NCBI RefSeq assembly: GCF_035984415.1
Contig: NZ_CP130720.1
Span: 7,874,001 to 7,938,000 of the forward strand
Direction of reading: 5' to 3'
DNA: 64,000 nucleotides
Source: Streptomyces sp. NBC_01296
Lineage (GTDB): Bacteria > Actinomycetota > Actinomycetes > Streptomycetales > Streptomycetaceae
A program made the position numbers and the translations under genes. The notes under the pieces are model-generated. The model was not told where the DNA came from, did not search any database, and was given only the letters and a program-made list of their open reading frames with translations. This document shows positions 50,409 through 59,194 of this stretch, one piece after another. Position 1 is the first letter of the stretch, and each line of letters opens with the position of its first letter.

Positions 50409-50474
50409 ATGGCAGCCTCCCTCGTACGGCGACCGGGCGCCACGCCGCCGCGGCGGCCCCGGATCGCCCCCTGA
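50409..50474 (+). CDS. 21-codon leader ORF upstream of PAP2
   Basis: The ORF 'MAASLVRRPGATPPRRPRIA' plus Pro follows GGGAG and ends in TGA overlapping ATG 50474 (TGATG). The PAP2 start lacks a clear ribosome site of its own, so coupling is plausible. The peptide is short and basic; chance is possible. Confidence 0.35.
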   Translation: MAASLVRRPGATPPRRPRIAP

Positions 50475-51118
50475 TGAAGACCGGCCAGGCACCGTCGCCC
50501 ACCCGCTGGGCCTTGGCCGCGGTGCTGTGCGCCGCGCTGTTCGCCGTGCTGACCGCCCTGGTCGTGGCCCGGCACGGCGCCCCGTACGCCCTTGACGAGA
50601 GCTTGCACCGGTGGTCGGTGGAGCACCGCCCCGCCGTCGCGGTGGCCTTTGCACGCGGCGTCACGGCGACCGGCAGCGGCCCCGTCCCGTACGTGTGTGC
50701 CGTCGCCGCCGGGCTCATCGCCGGCCGGGGTACCCGAGGACGGGTGTGGGCGGCCGCGGGCGCACTCGGCTTCCTGCTGCTCGTCCAGGCCGTGCGCCAC
50801 GCCGTCCTGAACGGCGTGGCGCGGCCGCGTCCGCCCGTTGCCGACTGGGCCGTGCCCGCCAGTGGGTTCGCCTTCCCCTCCGGTCACGCCACCACCTCGG
50901 CGATCGTGGCCGGGCTGCTGGCCTGGGCCGCATGGCGTACGGCGACTGCGGCCACCGCCCGGTTCTGCTGGGCTCTGGCGGTCTGCTGGGCGATCGCCGT
51001 CGGCCTGAGCAGGATCTACCTCGGAGTGCACTGGCCCACGGACGTCCTCGGCGGCTGGCTCTACGCCCTGGCCTGGCTGACCGCAGCAAGGGCCGTGGCC
51101 GCGGCGAAGCGCGTGTGA
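50474..51118 (+). CDS. PAP2-family phosphatase, membrane
   Basis: The 214-residue protein with about six TM helices carries the three PAP2 motifs: 'NGVARPRPP' (RP of motif 1), 'FPSGHAT' (PSGH) and 'SRIYLGVHWPTDVLGG' (SRxxxxxHxxxD). It likely dephosphorylates phosphatidic acid, undecaprenyl-PP or related lipids at the outer face of the membrane. A role in recycling lipid carrier would suit a polysaccharide producer, but it lies 9 kb from that locus. Its ATG overlaps a leader ORF stop. Confidence 0.9.
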   Translation: MKTGQAPSPTRWALAAVLCAALFAVLTALVVARHGAPYALDESLHRWSVEHRPAVAVAFARGVTATGSGPVPYVCAVAAGLIAGRGTRGRVWAAAGALGFLLLVQAVRHAVLNGVARPRPPVADWAVPASGFAFPSGHATTSAIVAGLLAWAAWRTATAATARFCWALAVCWAIAVGLSRIYLGVHWPTDVLGGWLYALAWLTAARAVAAAKRV

Positions 51119-51332
51119 CCTCAGGCTGCCGTCGTCGTATGTGCCCCGGTAAACGGCCATATCGTCCGCCATCGCCTACAGTTCCGTAGACGGAAGGGCA
51201 GCCTTGCCTTACCGCGGCCTGTCGCGGCCTTGCCGTCTTGCCGCCATGCGATCCCCGGGAGCGCCCGTGTACCTACCCTCCCGACCGGCGACCGCCAGGA
51301 CGCTCGCCACCCAACTCGCCGCGCCGAACGCC

Positions 51333-51428
51333 CCGTACGACGGCGGGCCCCCCGGAGCGCAAGCGCCTCGGCGAATGCCTCGACGCGTCGGCCGAGCCGC
51401 TGACCGGCAGCGCGCAGGAGAGCCGTGA
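51333..51428 (+). pseudogene. Remnant of efeO C-terminus
   Basis: A short segment reads 'PYD' in one frame (from 51333) and then 'GPPERKRLGECLDASAEPLT' in the next, resembling the last 30 codons of EfeO (iron-uptake lipoprotein). The original stop appears as TGA 51426-51428 overlapping the efeB start. The frame change shows decay, and the rest of efeO is absent. Identity rests on similarity recalled from memory and on synteny with the efeB remnant. Confidence 0.4.
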
Positions 51429-51955
51429 TGTCCGAAGCGGACCCGGAGCCCGGCCGGAGCGGGAGCGGCGCGCGTACGGACCCGGCCGAGGGCGGGACCT
51501 CGCGGCGGGCGGTGCTCGGCTGGGGCGGCGCCGGGGTGGCGCTCGCTGCCGCCGTGGCGGTCTTCCACGGCAACTCCGCCCCGGCAACTCCGCCCCCGGC
51601 GACCCCGGCACGGGCGGAGCGGCCGTGCCCTTCCACGGCGAGCACCAGGCCGGTATCGCCTCCGCCGTCCAGGACCGGTTGCACTTCGCCGCGTTCGACG
51701 TGAAGACGAAGGACAGCGCGGAGCTCGTTCGGCTCCTCAAGGACTGGACGCGGGCGGCCGAGCGGATGACCGCCGGACTCCCCGTCGGGGAGGGCGCGGT
51801 CGGCGGCCTGCCGCAGGCCCCGCCGGACGACACGGGCGAGGCCCTCGGCCTCAAGCCCTCCCGTCTCACCCTCACCATCGGTTTCGGACCGGGCCTCTTC
51901 GCCCGGAACATCTCCGGCACCGACCGGAAGGCCCTCGACCAGCACGTGTGGGTCG
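51428..51955 (+). pseudogene. efeB: Remnant of efeB (Dyp-type deferrochelatase/peroxidase)
   Basis: ATG 51428 begins a Tat-type signal ('GGTSRRAVLGWGGAGVALAA', SRR motif), then a +1/-1 frame change occurs near 51600-51630. In the second frame 'AVPFHGEHQAGIASAVQDRL' and 'HFAAFDV' are clear EfeB sequence, continuing to 'LTLTIGFGPGLF'. The C-terminal two thirds with the heme ligand and GxxDG motif are missing. After about 51950 the sequence switches to efeU. The gene is frameshifted and deleted, hence non-functional. Confidence 0.85.
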
Positions 51956-52417
51956 GCGCTCGAGACCTCCCTGTTCATCTGGACGGCCGTCCAGGCCACC
52001 GGTGACGGCATCCGTCCCCTGGTCGGCGCGCTGCTCGGACTCCTCACGTCCGTGGTGCTCGTCCGGCTGTTCTACCGCGGTGCGCTGAAGATCAACCTGG
52101 CCGCGTTCTTCACCTGGACCGGGGCCATGCTGATCGTCGTCGCGGCGGGCGTCCTCGCGTACGGGTTCCACGACCTCCAGGAGGCCGGCTTCCTCCCCGG
52201 CCTGCACACCCTCGCCTTCGACATCGGCGACACCGTCCCGGCCGACAGCTGGTACGGGACCCTCCTCAAGGGCGTGTTCAACTTCCAGCCCGACCCGACC
52301 GTCGTCCAGGTGGTCGTGTGGGGCCTCTACCTCGTCCCGACGATGGTCTTCTTCCTCGCGCCCCAGCGCCGTGGCACCCCGGCCGACAGCCCGGCCCGTT
52401 CCACGACGGCCGGCTGA
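51956..52417 (+). pseudogene. efeU: Remnant of efeU (iron permease, FTR1 family), C-terminal half
   Basis: Frame from 51956 reads 'ALETSLFIWTAVQATGDGI' and continues to the C-terminus of the permease with helices 'SVVLVRLFYRGALKINLAAF' and 'AAGVLAYGFHDLQEAGFLPG'. The N-terminal helices and the first REGLE motif are lost; the second motif survives as ALETS. A deletion appears to have joined efeB and efeU near 51900-51956. No functional permease remains. Confidence 0.8.
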
Positions 52418-52468
52418 ACCGGCACGAACTGATGTGCGGATCCGGCGTCCGGTTGACAATCTGAGGTC

Positions 52469-53644
52469 ATGAACGACCTGACCAACACACCCATCACCCC
52501 GGAACTCCTGCGCGGCGCCCTCGACCTGGAGCGCACCGAGCACGGTGTGCTCCCGCACCGGCTGCAGGCCAGGGCCCGCGCCCAGTGCACCGACGGACAG
52601 CTGGCGATGGCCGAGGCCCAGCCCTCCGGCGTACGGCTGGTGTTCCGCACCCGGGCCACCGTCGTCGAGCTGGACACGCTCCGCACCAAGATGGCCTACG
52701 CGGGCGCACCGCCCCGCCCCGACGGCGTGTACGACCTCCTGGTCGACGGCAGCCTGGCCGGGCAGTCCGGTGTGACCGGCGGCCACGTCCTCTTGGTCGA
52801 CATGACCACCGGGTCGGCGCAGACCCGCCCCGGCCCGGTCGGCACCGTCCGGTTCGCCGCTCTGCCCGACCGGCCGAAGGACGTCGAGATCTGGCTGCCG
52901 TACAACGAGATCACCGAGCTCGTCGCCCTGCGCACGGACGCCCCCGTCGAGCCCGTACCGCACGGGAACCGCAGGGTGTGGCTGCACCACGGCAGTTCGG
53001 TCAGCCACGGCTCGGACGCCGCGAGCCCCTCCACGACCTGGCCGGCACTGGCCGCCTCCCTCGGCGATGTGGAGCTGGTCAACCTGGGCCTGGGCGGCAG
53101 CGCCCTGCTGGATCCGTTCACCGCCCGGGCCATGCGGGACACACCCGCGGACCTGATCAGCGTCAAGATCGGCCTCAACCTCGTCAACATGGACCTGATG
53201 CGTCTGCGCGCCTTCACCCCGGCGGTGCACGGCTTCCTCGACACCCTCCGCGAGGGGCATCCCACCACGCCCCTGCTGGTCGTCTCGCCCATCCTGTGCC
53301 CCATCCACGAGGACACCCCGGGCCCCACCGCCCCGGACTTCAGCACCCTCAGCGCCGGGAGGCTGCAGTTCCGGGCCGCGGGCGACCCCGCGGAGCGCGC
53401 AGCCGGGAAGCTGACCCTGGGCGTCATCCGCGAGGAGCTGGCCCGCATCGTGGAACAGCGGGCCTCCGACGACCCCCACCTCCACTACGCCGACGGCCGC
53501 GAGCTCTACGGCGAGGCGGACTTCGCCGACCTCCCGCTCCCCGACCAACTCCACCCGGACGCCGCCACCCACCGCCGCATGGCCGGCCGCTTCGCCGAAC
53601 TGGCCTTCGGTACCGGAGGCCCCTTCACCGTCCGCAGCGACTGA
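52469..53644 (+). CDS. SGNH/GDSL-type hydrolase
   Basis: The 391-residue soluble protein has an N-terminal beta-rich domain (about 1-165) and a C-terminal SGNH hydrolase domain. Motifs: 'HHGSSVSHGSDAASPSTTWP' (block I, nucleophile Ser), 'NLGLGGSALLDPF' (Gly block), 'ISVKIGLNLVN' (Asn block) and 'DQLHPD' (Asp-x-x-His). It is an esterase or acyl hydrolase of unknown substrate, without a signal peptide. A GAGG site precedes ATG 52469. Confidence 0.88.
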   Translation: MNDLTNTPITPELLRGALDLERTEHGVLPHRLQARARAQCTDGQLAMAEAQPSGVRLVFRTRATVVELDTLRTKMAYAGAPPRPDGVYDLLVDGSLAGQSGVTGGHVLLVDMTTGSAQTRPGPVGTVRFAALPDRPKDVEIWLPYNEITELVALRTDAPVEPVPHGNRRVWLHHGSSVSHGSDAASPSTTWPALAASLGDVELVNLGLGGSALLDPFTARAMRDTPADLISVKIGLNLVNMDLMRLRAFTPAVHGFLDTLREGHPTTPLLVVSPILCPIHEDTPGPTAPDFSTLSAGRLQFRAAGDPAERAAGKLTLGVIREELARIVEQRASDDPHLHYADGRELYGEADFADLPLPDQLHPDAATHRRMAGRFAELAFGTGGPFTVRSD

Positions 53645-53857
53645 GCGGCCACCCGGGAGCGGGAGCCGGCATCAGCCACGGCCACCGCGCCGTTCAGGGG
53701 CAGGGGGCGGCCGGTCCTGCTCGGCAACCCCGCCGCGTACAGCTGCCGGATCAGCGCCGCGACGGGCGGGAGCCTGTCCGAGGGGCTCGACGAGGAGAGC
53801 AGGGCACCGGGCCTGGAGGCATCGCTGGACCGGATGCACTGAGTCGTGCGCCGCTGC
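53645..53857. other. Gap between convergent genes, possible gene fragment
   Basis: This stretch lies between the SGNH hydrolase and its terminator. The plus frame ending TGA at about 53840 reads 'VLLGNPAAYSCRISAATGG' and onward to 'LEASLDRMH'. It has good codon usage but no start or recognised family, so it may be a decayed gene end. Confidence 0.3.
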
Positions 53858-53889
53858 GGTCCTCTCGGCGCCCCAACGCCGAGAGGACC
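53858..53889. terminator. Hairpin terminator between convergent genes
   Basis: Perfect 13-bp arms GGTCCTCTCGGCG and CGCCGAGAGGACC with a 6-nt loop lie between the SGNH hydrolase (plus) and the M6 peptidase (minus). Confidence 0.85.
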
Positions 53890-53906
53890 GGGCCGGCGGC
53901 CGTGCG

Positions 53907-56204
53907 TCAGGACGACGGGCTGACCTGGACCGTGGTCAGGGCGCCCCCGGAGGCCTCCTTCACCACGGCGATCCGGGTCCCGGTGTCCGGTACCTTCACG
54001 CCCACCTGCGGCAGGTCGGCGTTCCAGTAGCCGCCCCGCCGGTCGTCGAAGACCGGGACGCCCGGCCGCGCCGGGATCAGCACCGGCACGCCCGCCTTGT
54101 GCAGCACGATCTCGTCGCTCGGGCGCGTGGAGAACGTCGCGTCGAAGGTCTGCGCCCGCGCGTTCAGCAGCGTGCCGTCGGCGTTCCGCAGCGGCTCCGG
54201 CCGTGCGTCGACGGGAAGCAGCAGACCTGCACCCGGATGCGCCTTGGTGGTGTTGTCGCTGTACGCCGTGTCCCAGAGCCAGATGAGCACGCCCTGCTGG
54301 TACGGGTAGAACTCCACCGTGTCGTTCCCGGCCCCGAAGTTGTACGGGCCGCTCTTGAGGTAGGCCCCGTAGCCGGTGTAGCGCCGGTTCTCGACCAGGT
54401 ACGCGCGCGGGTGCTCCGCGGTGCCCGTACGGCCCTGCGTGCGCGACCACTTCAGCGGGTTCCAGCCGTTCGCGCCCTGCTCGGCGCCGTCCCGCACCAG
54501 TTCCCGCTCACCCGCCGTGATCCGGATGTCGTCGAAGGTGACGCCCTTGCCGTGCGTGTTGCCGTCCGAGGTCACCCGCAGCCGCAGCTGGATGCTGCGA
54601 CCGGCCAACCCGTCCAGCGGTACGGCGAGTTCGGCCCAGCCGCCCGACGTACCGGAGACACCCTTCGCCGGGATCGCCGTGCCGCCCACCGTGCCCGGCA
54701 GGGCGGTCCAGGTGGTGCCGCCGTCCGTCGAGGCCTCCACGGTCAGGAAGTCGAAGTCCTGCTCGATGTCGTACCAGACGCGGGCGTCGAGCCGGACAGT
54801 CGGCCCCGCGCCCGAGAGGTCGACCGTCCGGGTCAGGGTGTTGTCCATGAAGTCGCCGGTGCCGCTCCACCACTGGCTGCCGCCCTCGTACGGGTCGGTC
54901 AGATCGGTGCGGGTCACCGAGGGCGGCAGATGCACCAACAACGCCTGTGGATCCTCGGTGTTGTAGCCGGACACCCCGAGCACGGCGCGCGTCTTGCGGC
55001 CCGCATCGGCCTCGGTGTACTCCAGCCAGCCCAGTTGCAGCTTGCTCCAGGGGTCGAGGTCGCCGGGGTAGTCGCCGGTGGTGTTGCGGCCCTTGCCGAG
55101 GTAGGAGGCAGAGGACATCAGCGACCAGAAGTTGACGCTGTTGTCCCCGTCGGAGCTGTACAGGTCGGGCAGCCCGAGATCGTGCCCGAACTCGTGGGCG
55201 AACAGGCCGACTCCGCTGTTCTCCCCGCCGGTCAGATAGTCGCCGGCCCAGATGCCGGAGTCGCCGACCGGAGTGCCGCCCGCCTTGTTGTCCGCGGGCC
55301 CCGCGCTGCCGGCCTGGTCCCAGTACGCGAACCAGCGGTGCGCCCAGACGGCGTCCTTGCCCTGGTCGCCGCCGCCCCAGGTCTGGTCCTTGCCCCCGTG
55401 GACGACGACGAGGTGGTCGAGGTAGCCGTCCGGCTCGTCGAAGTTGCCGTCGTGGTCGGCGTCGTAGCGGTCCCATACGTCGTATTCGGCCAGCTGGGCC
55501 TTGATCTGCTCCGGGGTACGGCCCTTGGCGCGCTCGGTGTGGTACCAGGCGTTGGTGGCATCGCGTACGAGGTCCCAGTTGGTGCGGCACTGGCCGGGCT
55601 CGGAGCAGTTGTCGGTCCCGTACCGGGCTTCGTTCCACGGCAGCCGTACCCAGTCGCTGACCTGGCCGTCCATGTCGTAGCGGCCGGAGGACTGCAAGCG
55701 GTAGTAGTTGCGGAGCGTGACGGCGCCGGGGTCGGTGCCGAAGAACTGCTGCTGGTAGTACGCCTGGCTGAAGTCCTTGCGCCACAGGGTGTGGTTGTCG
55801 GTCTTCGCGGGCTTCTCGATGGTGTTGTGGCGGGGGCCCGGCGTGCCGCCGAAGCGCGGCTTGCCCTCGAACTCGGTGGTCGTGTCCACCTGGTCGCCGA
55901 ACTCGGCGAGGATCACGAAGACCTTGTCCTTGCGCTCCTGGGCGAGTTCGACGTACCGCTTGCCCACCGCGGCCCGGCGGGGGAGCGTGCCGTCCGCCTC
56001 CGCCGCGGTGGCGCCGGAGGCGACGCCCTCGAGTGCCTGGCGGCGCAGGCTCTGGCGCTGGAGTTCCAGCGGTGCGGGTGGTGGGGCCGGGGAGAGTTCG
56101 GGGGCCGGCCGCGCCGCGGGGGGCGGCGGGGCGGGTGCGGCGAGCGCGGGGGTGGCGAGGAGGGCGAGGGATATCGCCGCCACCACCGCGGGGAGTCTGC
56201 GCAA
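53907..56204 (-). CDS. Secreted immune inhibitor A-type metallopeptidase (M6)
   Basis: The 765-residue protein has a signal peptide (about 1-23), a Pro-rich propeptide and a catalytic domain with 'FAHEFGHDLGLPD' (HExxHxxGxxD zinc site). A C-terminal jelly-roll/carbohydrate-binding-like region holds 'VWYDIEQDFDFLTVEASTDG'. It is predicted to be an exported zinc protease that degrades host or environmental proteins. The start is TTG 56204 after GAAAGG; no ATG/GTG gives a signal peptide. The M1 peptidase lies upstream on the same strand, separated by a terminator. Confidence 0.92.
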   Translation of the reverse strand: MRRLPAVVAAISLALLATPALAAPAPPPPAARPAPELSPAPPPAPLELQRQSLRRQALEGVASGATAAEADGTLPRRAAVGKRYVELAQERKDKVFVILAEFGDQVDTTTEFEGKPRFGGTPGPRHNTIEKPAKTDNHTLWRKDFSQAYYQQQFFGTDPGAVTLRNYYRLQSSGRYDMDGQVSDWVRLPWNEARYGTDNCSEPGQCRTNWDLVRDATNAWYHTERAKGRTPEQIKAQLAEYDVWDRYDADHDGNFDEPDGYLDHLVVVHGGKDQTWGGGDQGKDAVWAHRWFAYWDQAGSAGPADNKAGGTPVGDSGIWAGDYLTGGENSGVGLFAHEFGHDLGLPDLYSSDGDNSVNFWSLMSSASYLGKGRNTTGDYPGDLDPWSKLQLGWLEYTEADAGRKTRAVLGVSGYNTEDPQALLVHLPPSVTRTDLTDPYEGGSQWWSGTGDFMDNTLTRTVDLSGAGPTVRLDARVWYDIEQDFDFLTVEASTDGGTTWTALPGTVGGTAIPAKGVSGTSGGWAELAVPLDGLAGRSIQLRLRVTSDGNTHGKGVTFDDIRITAGERELVRDGAEQGANGWNPLKWSRTQGRTGTAEHPRAYLVENRRYTGYGAYLKSGPYNFGAGNDTVEFYPYQQGVLIWLWDTAYSDNTTKAHPGAGLLLPVDARPEPLRNADGTLLNARAQTFDATFSTRPSDEIVLHKAGVPVLIPARPGVPVFDDRRGGYWNADLPQVGVKVPDTGTRIAVVKEASGGALTTVQVSPSS

Positions 56205-56255
56205 CGTGGCTGACCTTTCGGTGAGTTCGGTCGAAGCGCAGGTAATATTTCACAT

Positions 56256-56267
56256 GTCACAGGTGAC
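56256..56267. promoter_or_regulatory. Short inverted repeat in the M6 peptidase promoter
   Basis: GTCAC-AG-GTGAC lies 52-63 bp upstream of TTG 56204, next to the AT-rich AATATTAC (minus strand), which may hold the -10. This is a possible repressor site. Confidence 0.35.
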
Positions 56268-56293
56268 GGCTAGAGTGCTGCAGACATCATGAG

Positions 56294-56333
56294 TTCGCCG
56301 CGGCGGGCGCCAGGAAGCGCCCGCCGCGGCGAA
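56294..56333. terminator. Hairpin terminator after the M1 peptidase gene
   Basis: Perfect 17-bp arms (56294-56310 and 56317-56333) with a 6-nt loop lie directly after the M1 peptidase stop at 56356 on the minus strand. Confidence 0.85.
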
Positions 56334-56355
56334 GGGTTGCCGTGCCGGTGTCAGG

Positions 56356-58218
56356 TCAGCCGTCGATGCGGTGCTGGGTCCAGAAGGAGGTCAGGTCCGT
56401 GGTCGTGGCGGCCTGGGCGGCCGCCTTGAACTCGGCCGTGGTGGAAACGCCGTACCAGTGTGAAGTGGCGTAGTCCTTCAGCAGCTTGGCCATGGCCGTG
56501 TCGCCGAGGACGCGCCGCAGGTCGTGCAGGGCGCACTTGCCGTAGCCGTAGACGACGGTGGAGTAGCGCGAGGAGTGGGCGTCCCAGTAGCCCATGGAGT
56601 TGGTGATCTTCTCGGCGGACGAGGCCCACGAGACGCTGTTCCAGCAGTTCGCGCCGGTCTTGTTCAGCGCCAGGTCGGTGGCGTAGTCGGTGAACGCCTC
56701 GTCGAGCCACGGGCTCGCGTACTCGTCGTCGCCGACGATGCCGTACCACCACTGGTGGCCGATCTCATGGGTGAGCGCCGTGGTGCTGACCAGGTCGAGG
56801 ACGAACCCGGGGTACTCCATCCCGCCGAACCAGTAGTTGTTGTCGATGACGGCGTCCAGTTCGCCGTACGGGTAGGCGCCGAACCGCGCCGAGTGCGCGT
56901 CCACGGCGGACTTGGCGGTGGTCAGCATCGACTGCGAGTCCGTCGAGCTGATGCCGGACACGGAGTAGATGTTGATCGGGGTGCCCGCGGCCGAGGTGCC
57001 GGAGATCTTGCTGAACGGGCCGGCCGCCCAGGCGAAGTCACGGACCTTGGCGGCGGTGGCCGTGGTGACCGTACGCCCGCTGGTGCCGGGAGTGTCCACC
57101 GAGGCGCCGGTCGCCGGGACCAGCAGGGTGCTCGGGTGGTCGAGGGCCACGCGGAAGTCGGAGGCCAGCGAGTAGAAGGACTCCCCGTTGTTGGTGTACG
57201 GGTCGAGGTGCCAGCCGGCTCCGTCCCTGACCGCGAGGACGGGCAGGGCGTTGCCGAGCATGCTGAACGCCCCGTCGTAGCCGAAGCGGTCGGCGCCGCT
57301 GGGCACGGTGATGCCCAGGTCGAAGCCGATCGTGGCGGTCTGCCCCTGGGTCAGCGGGGCCGGCAGGTCGATCTTGAGGGCGGTGCAGGCGACGGACAGG
57401 GCGCCCGCGGTGCCGCCGGTGACGTTGCCGACCGTGATCGGCATGGCGGAGCAGGTGCCGTGGTAGTTGTCCCACAGCCTCAGGTACACCTCGCTGAGCG
57501 GGGTGGGGGAGGCGTTGGTGAAGGTCGCGCTCTCGTGGCCGGTCCAGACGGTGCCGCTCGTGTTGCTGCTGAGGTTGACGGTGTACGAGGGCGCGGTCGG
57601 CGTACGTGTGGAGTCCCCGGGCGGGGTGGTGCCGCCGGAGGTGTCGAGCGCGACGTCGTCGACGACGAAGCTCGTCTGGAGGCTGGAGTCCTCGGTTCCG
57701 GTGAAGGCGACGTTCACGGTCTGGCCCGCGAAGGCCGACACGTCGAACGACTTCTGCACGTATCCGGTGTTCTTGTCGAGGTTCGAGTACGTCGCCAGCG
57801 TCGTGCTGCCGATCTTCGCCGTCAGCTTGTCGTACTTTGTCGAGGCGGTCGTCTCGGCGGTGTCGATGTGCAGCCAGAAGCTGAGGGTGGCCGTACTGCA
57901 TCCGGAGGGGATCGTGACGCTCTGGGAGAGCGTGTCGGTGTGCGTCCGGCCGACACCGTTCAGCCAGGCGAAGGTGGTGCCGCCGTGGGCGGCCTGGCCG
58001 GCTCGGTTGGTGACGATGCCGGTCTGGGACTGGGTCCAGGGCGAAGTGCCGCTTTCGAAGCCGCCGTTGGCGACCGCCTGGGCCGGGGTGCAGGCGGCCG
58101 CGACAGGCGCCCTGGGCGGGGCGGCGGCCGCGGGGGTGGCGGAGAGTGCGGCGGCGGCCAGCGCGGCGAGGGCGAATGCGCTCGTGGCGAGGGCCTTGTG
58201 GGGGGTGGTCGGTCTCAC
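56356..58218 (-). CDS. Secreted M1-family metallopeptidase
   Basis: The 620-residue exported protein has a signal peptide (about 1-33), an N-terminal jelly-roll domain (about 40-190) and an M1 aminopeptidase-like body. Motifs: 'FGGMEYPG' (the GxMEN-type exopeptidase loop, here GGMEY), 'HEIGH' with a Glu exactly 18 residues later ('DEAFTDY'), and a later Tyr region 'VVYGYGKCAL'. It is a zinc aminopeptidase or related peptidase. AAAGGAG seven bases before GTG 58218 fixes the start. It is divergent from the PadR gene. Confidence 0.92.
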   Translation of the reverse strand: MRPTTPHKALATSAFALAALAAAALSATPAAAAPPRAPVAAACTPAQAVANGGFESGTSPWTQSQTGIVTNRAGQAAHGGTTFAWLNGVGRTHTDTLSQSVTIPSGCSTATLSFWLHIDTAETTASTKYDKLTAKIGSTTLATYSNLDKNTGYVQKSFDVSAFAGQTVNVAFTGTEDSSLQTSFVVDDVALDTSGGTTPPGDSTRTPTAPSYTVNLSSNTSGTVWTGHESATFTNASPTPLSEVYLRLWDNYHGTCSAMPITVGNVTGGTAGALSVACTALKIDLPAPLTQGQTATIGFDLGITVPSGADRFGYDGAFSMLGNALPVLAVRDGAGWHLDPYTNNGESFYSLASDFRVALDHPSTLLVPATGASVDTPGTSGRTVTTATAAKVRDFAWAAGPFSKISGTSAAGTPINIYSVSGISSTDSQSMLTTAKSAVDAHSARFGAYPYGELDAVIDNNYWFGGMEYPGFVLDLVSTTALTHEIGHQWWYGIVGDDEYASPWLDEAFTDYATDLALNKTGANCWNSVSWASSAEKITNSMGYWDAHSSRYSTVVYGYGKCALHDLRRVLGDTAMAKLLKDYATSHWYGVSTTAEFKAAAQAATTTDLTSFWTQHRIDG

Positions 58219-58522
58219 ACGGAACTCCTTTGAGGCGGCCGGATTCCGGCCTGCTCGGTGGCCGCCCGGTCGGCTCGGGTGCGCCGGAGGGCAGCCGCGG
58301 GCTGTGCGCATCGTCTGCACGAGCGCTGAGTGAGATCTGCTGTGCCGCGTCCCCCTGGGTTCAGGGCGACGACTGCCGGAAGAGCCTGGCAGATTTGACC
58401 GGGGCATGCCATGAGGGGTGGGTAAAGTGTTCGTACGTGTCGCGGGCCGCCGGTTCCGCCTTCGGGTGCGGCCGACCCGCCGGCCGCGGGTGAGCCGCGT
58501 CTCACCCGGGCGCTGCGGCTTG

Positions 58523-58544
58523 TCTATGCAACGAGTTGCATAGA
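58523..58544. promoter_or_regulatory. Perfect palindromic PadR-type operator
   Basis: Arms TCTATGCAAC and GTTGCATAGA (10 bp each, perfect) with a 2-nt spacer lie 12 bp before the PadR ATG 58557. PadR repressors bind palindromes of ATGCAA/TTGCAT type, so autoregulation is very likely. Confidence 0.75.
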
Positions 58545-58556
58545 AAGATCGGGGGT

Positions 58557-59123
58557 ATGGCGCTCGAACACGCGATCCTCGTCTCGCTGCTGGAGAAGCC
58601 GGGTTCGGGCTACGAGCTCGCCCGGCGCTTCGACCGGTCCATCGGCTATTTCTGGACCGCCACCCATCAGCAGATCTACCGCGTCCTCAAGCGCATGGAG
58701 AGCGACGGCATGCTCGCCGTCCGCGAGGTGGCGCAGCAGGGCCGGCCGGACAAGAAGGAGTACTCCGTCGCAGGCCCCGGCCGCACCGCCCTCTCCCGGT
58801 GGCTGCACGAGCCGATCGAACCCGAGAGCCTCCGGCACGACCTCGCCGTGAAGATCCGCGGCGCGGCCTTCGACGACCCGGCCGCGCTGGTCCGCGAGGT
58901 CGAGCGGCACCGCCAGGTCCACCGCGACCGGCTCGCCCACTACCTCGCCGGGGAACTGCGCGACTTCACCGGGCCCGATGCGCCGGCACTGCCCGACGCC
59001 GGCCACGAACTGCAGCACGTCGTGCTCCGCGGCGGCATCGCGTACGAACGGATGACGATCGCCTGGCTCGACGACGTGCTCGCCACCGTCCACCGGCTCG
59101 CAGCGCCCCGCCCGCGCAGCTGA
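58557..59123 (+). CDS. PadR-family transcriptional regulator
   Basis: The 188-residue protein has a winged-helix domain (about 1-85): 'EHAILVSLLEKPGSGYELAR' with 'RRFDRSIGYFW', then 'QIYRVLKRMESDGML'. A C-terminal helical dimer domain (Vir_act_alpha_C type, about 95-180) follows. It likely represses its own gene through the palindrome at 58523-58544, and probably the acyl-CoA dehydrogenase gene 71 bp downstream on the same strand. The inducing ligand is unknown. Confidence 0.9.
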   Translation: MALEHAILVSLLEKPGSGYELARRFDRSIGYFWTATHQQIYRVLKRMESDGMLAVREVAQQGRPDKKEYSVAGPGRTALSRWLHEPIEPESLRHDLAVKIRGAAFDDPAALVREVERHRQVHRDRLAHYLAGELRDFTGPDAPALPDAGHELQHVVLRGGIAYERMTIAWLDDVLATVHRLAAPRPRS

Positions 59124-59127
59124 ACCG

Positions 59128-59138
59128 CCCCCCCCCCC
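59128..59138. repeat. Poly-C tract of 11
   Basis: A homopolymer run of eleven C lies in the short gap between the PadR and acyl-CoA dehydrogenase genes. It is prone to length change but lies outside coding sequence. Confidence 0.8.
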
Positions 59139-59194
59139 GCATCCGCAACAGCACCCTCCACCCCTCGACCCGACCCCTCGGAAGGCGGACCTCC

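Noticed and set aside
52453..52458. TTGACA as a -35 box for the SGNH hydrolase
   Set aside because: It is only about 10 bp from the start codon, too close for a promoter of this gene.
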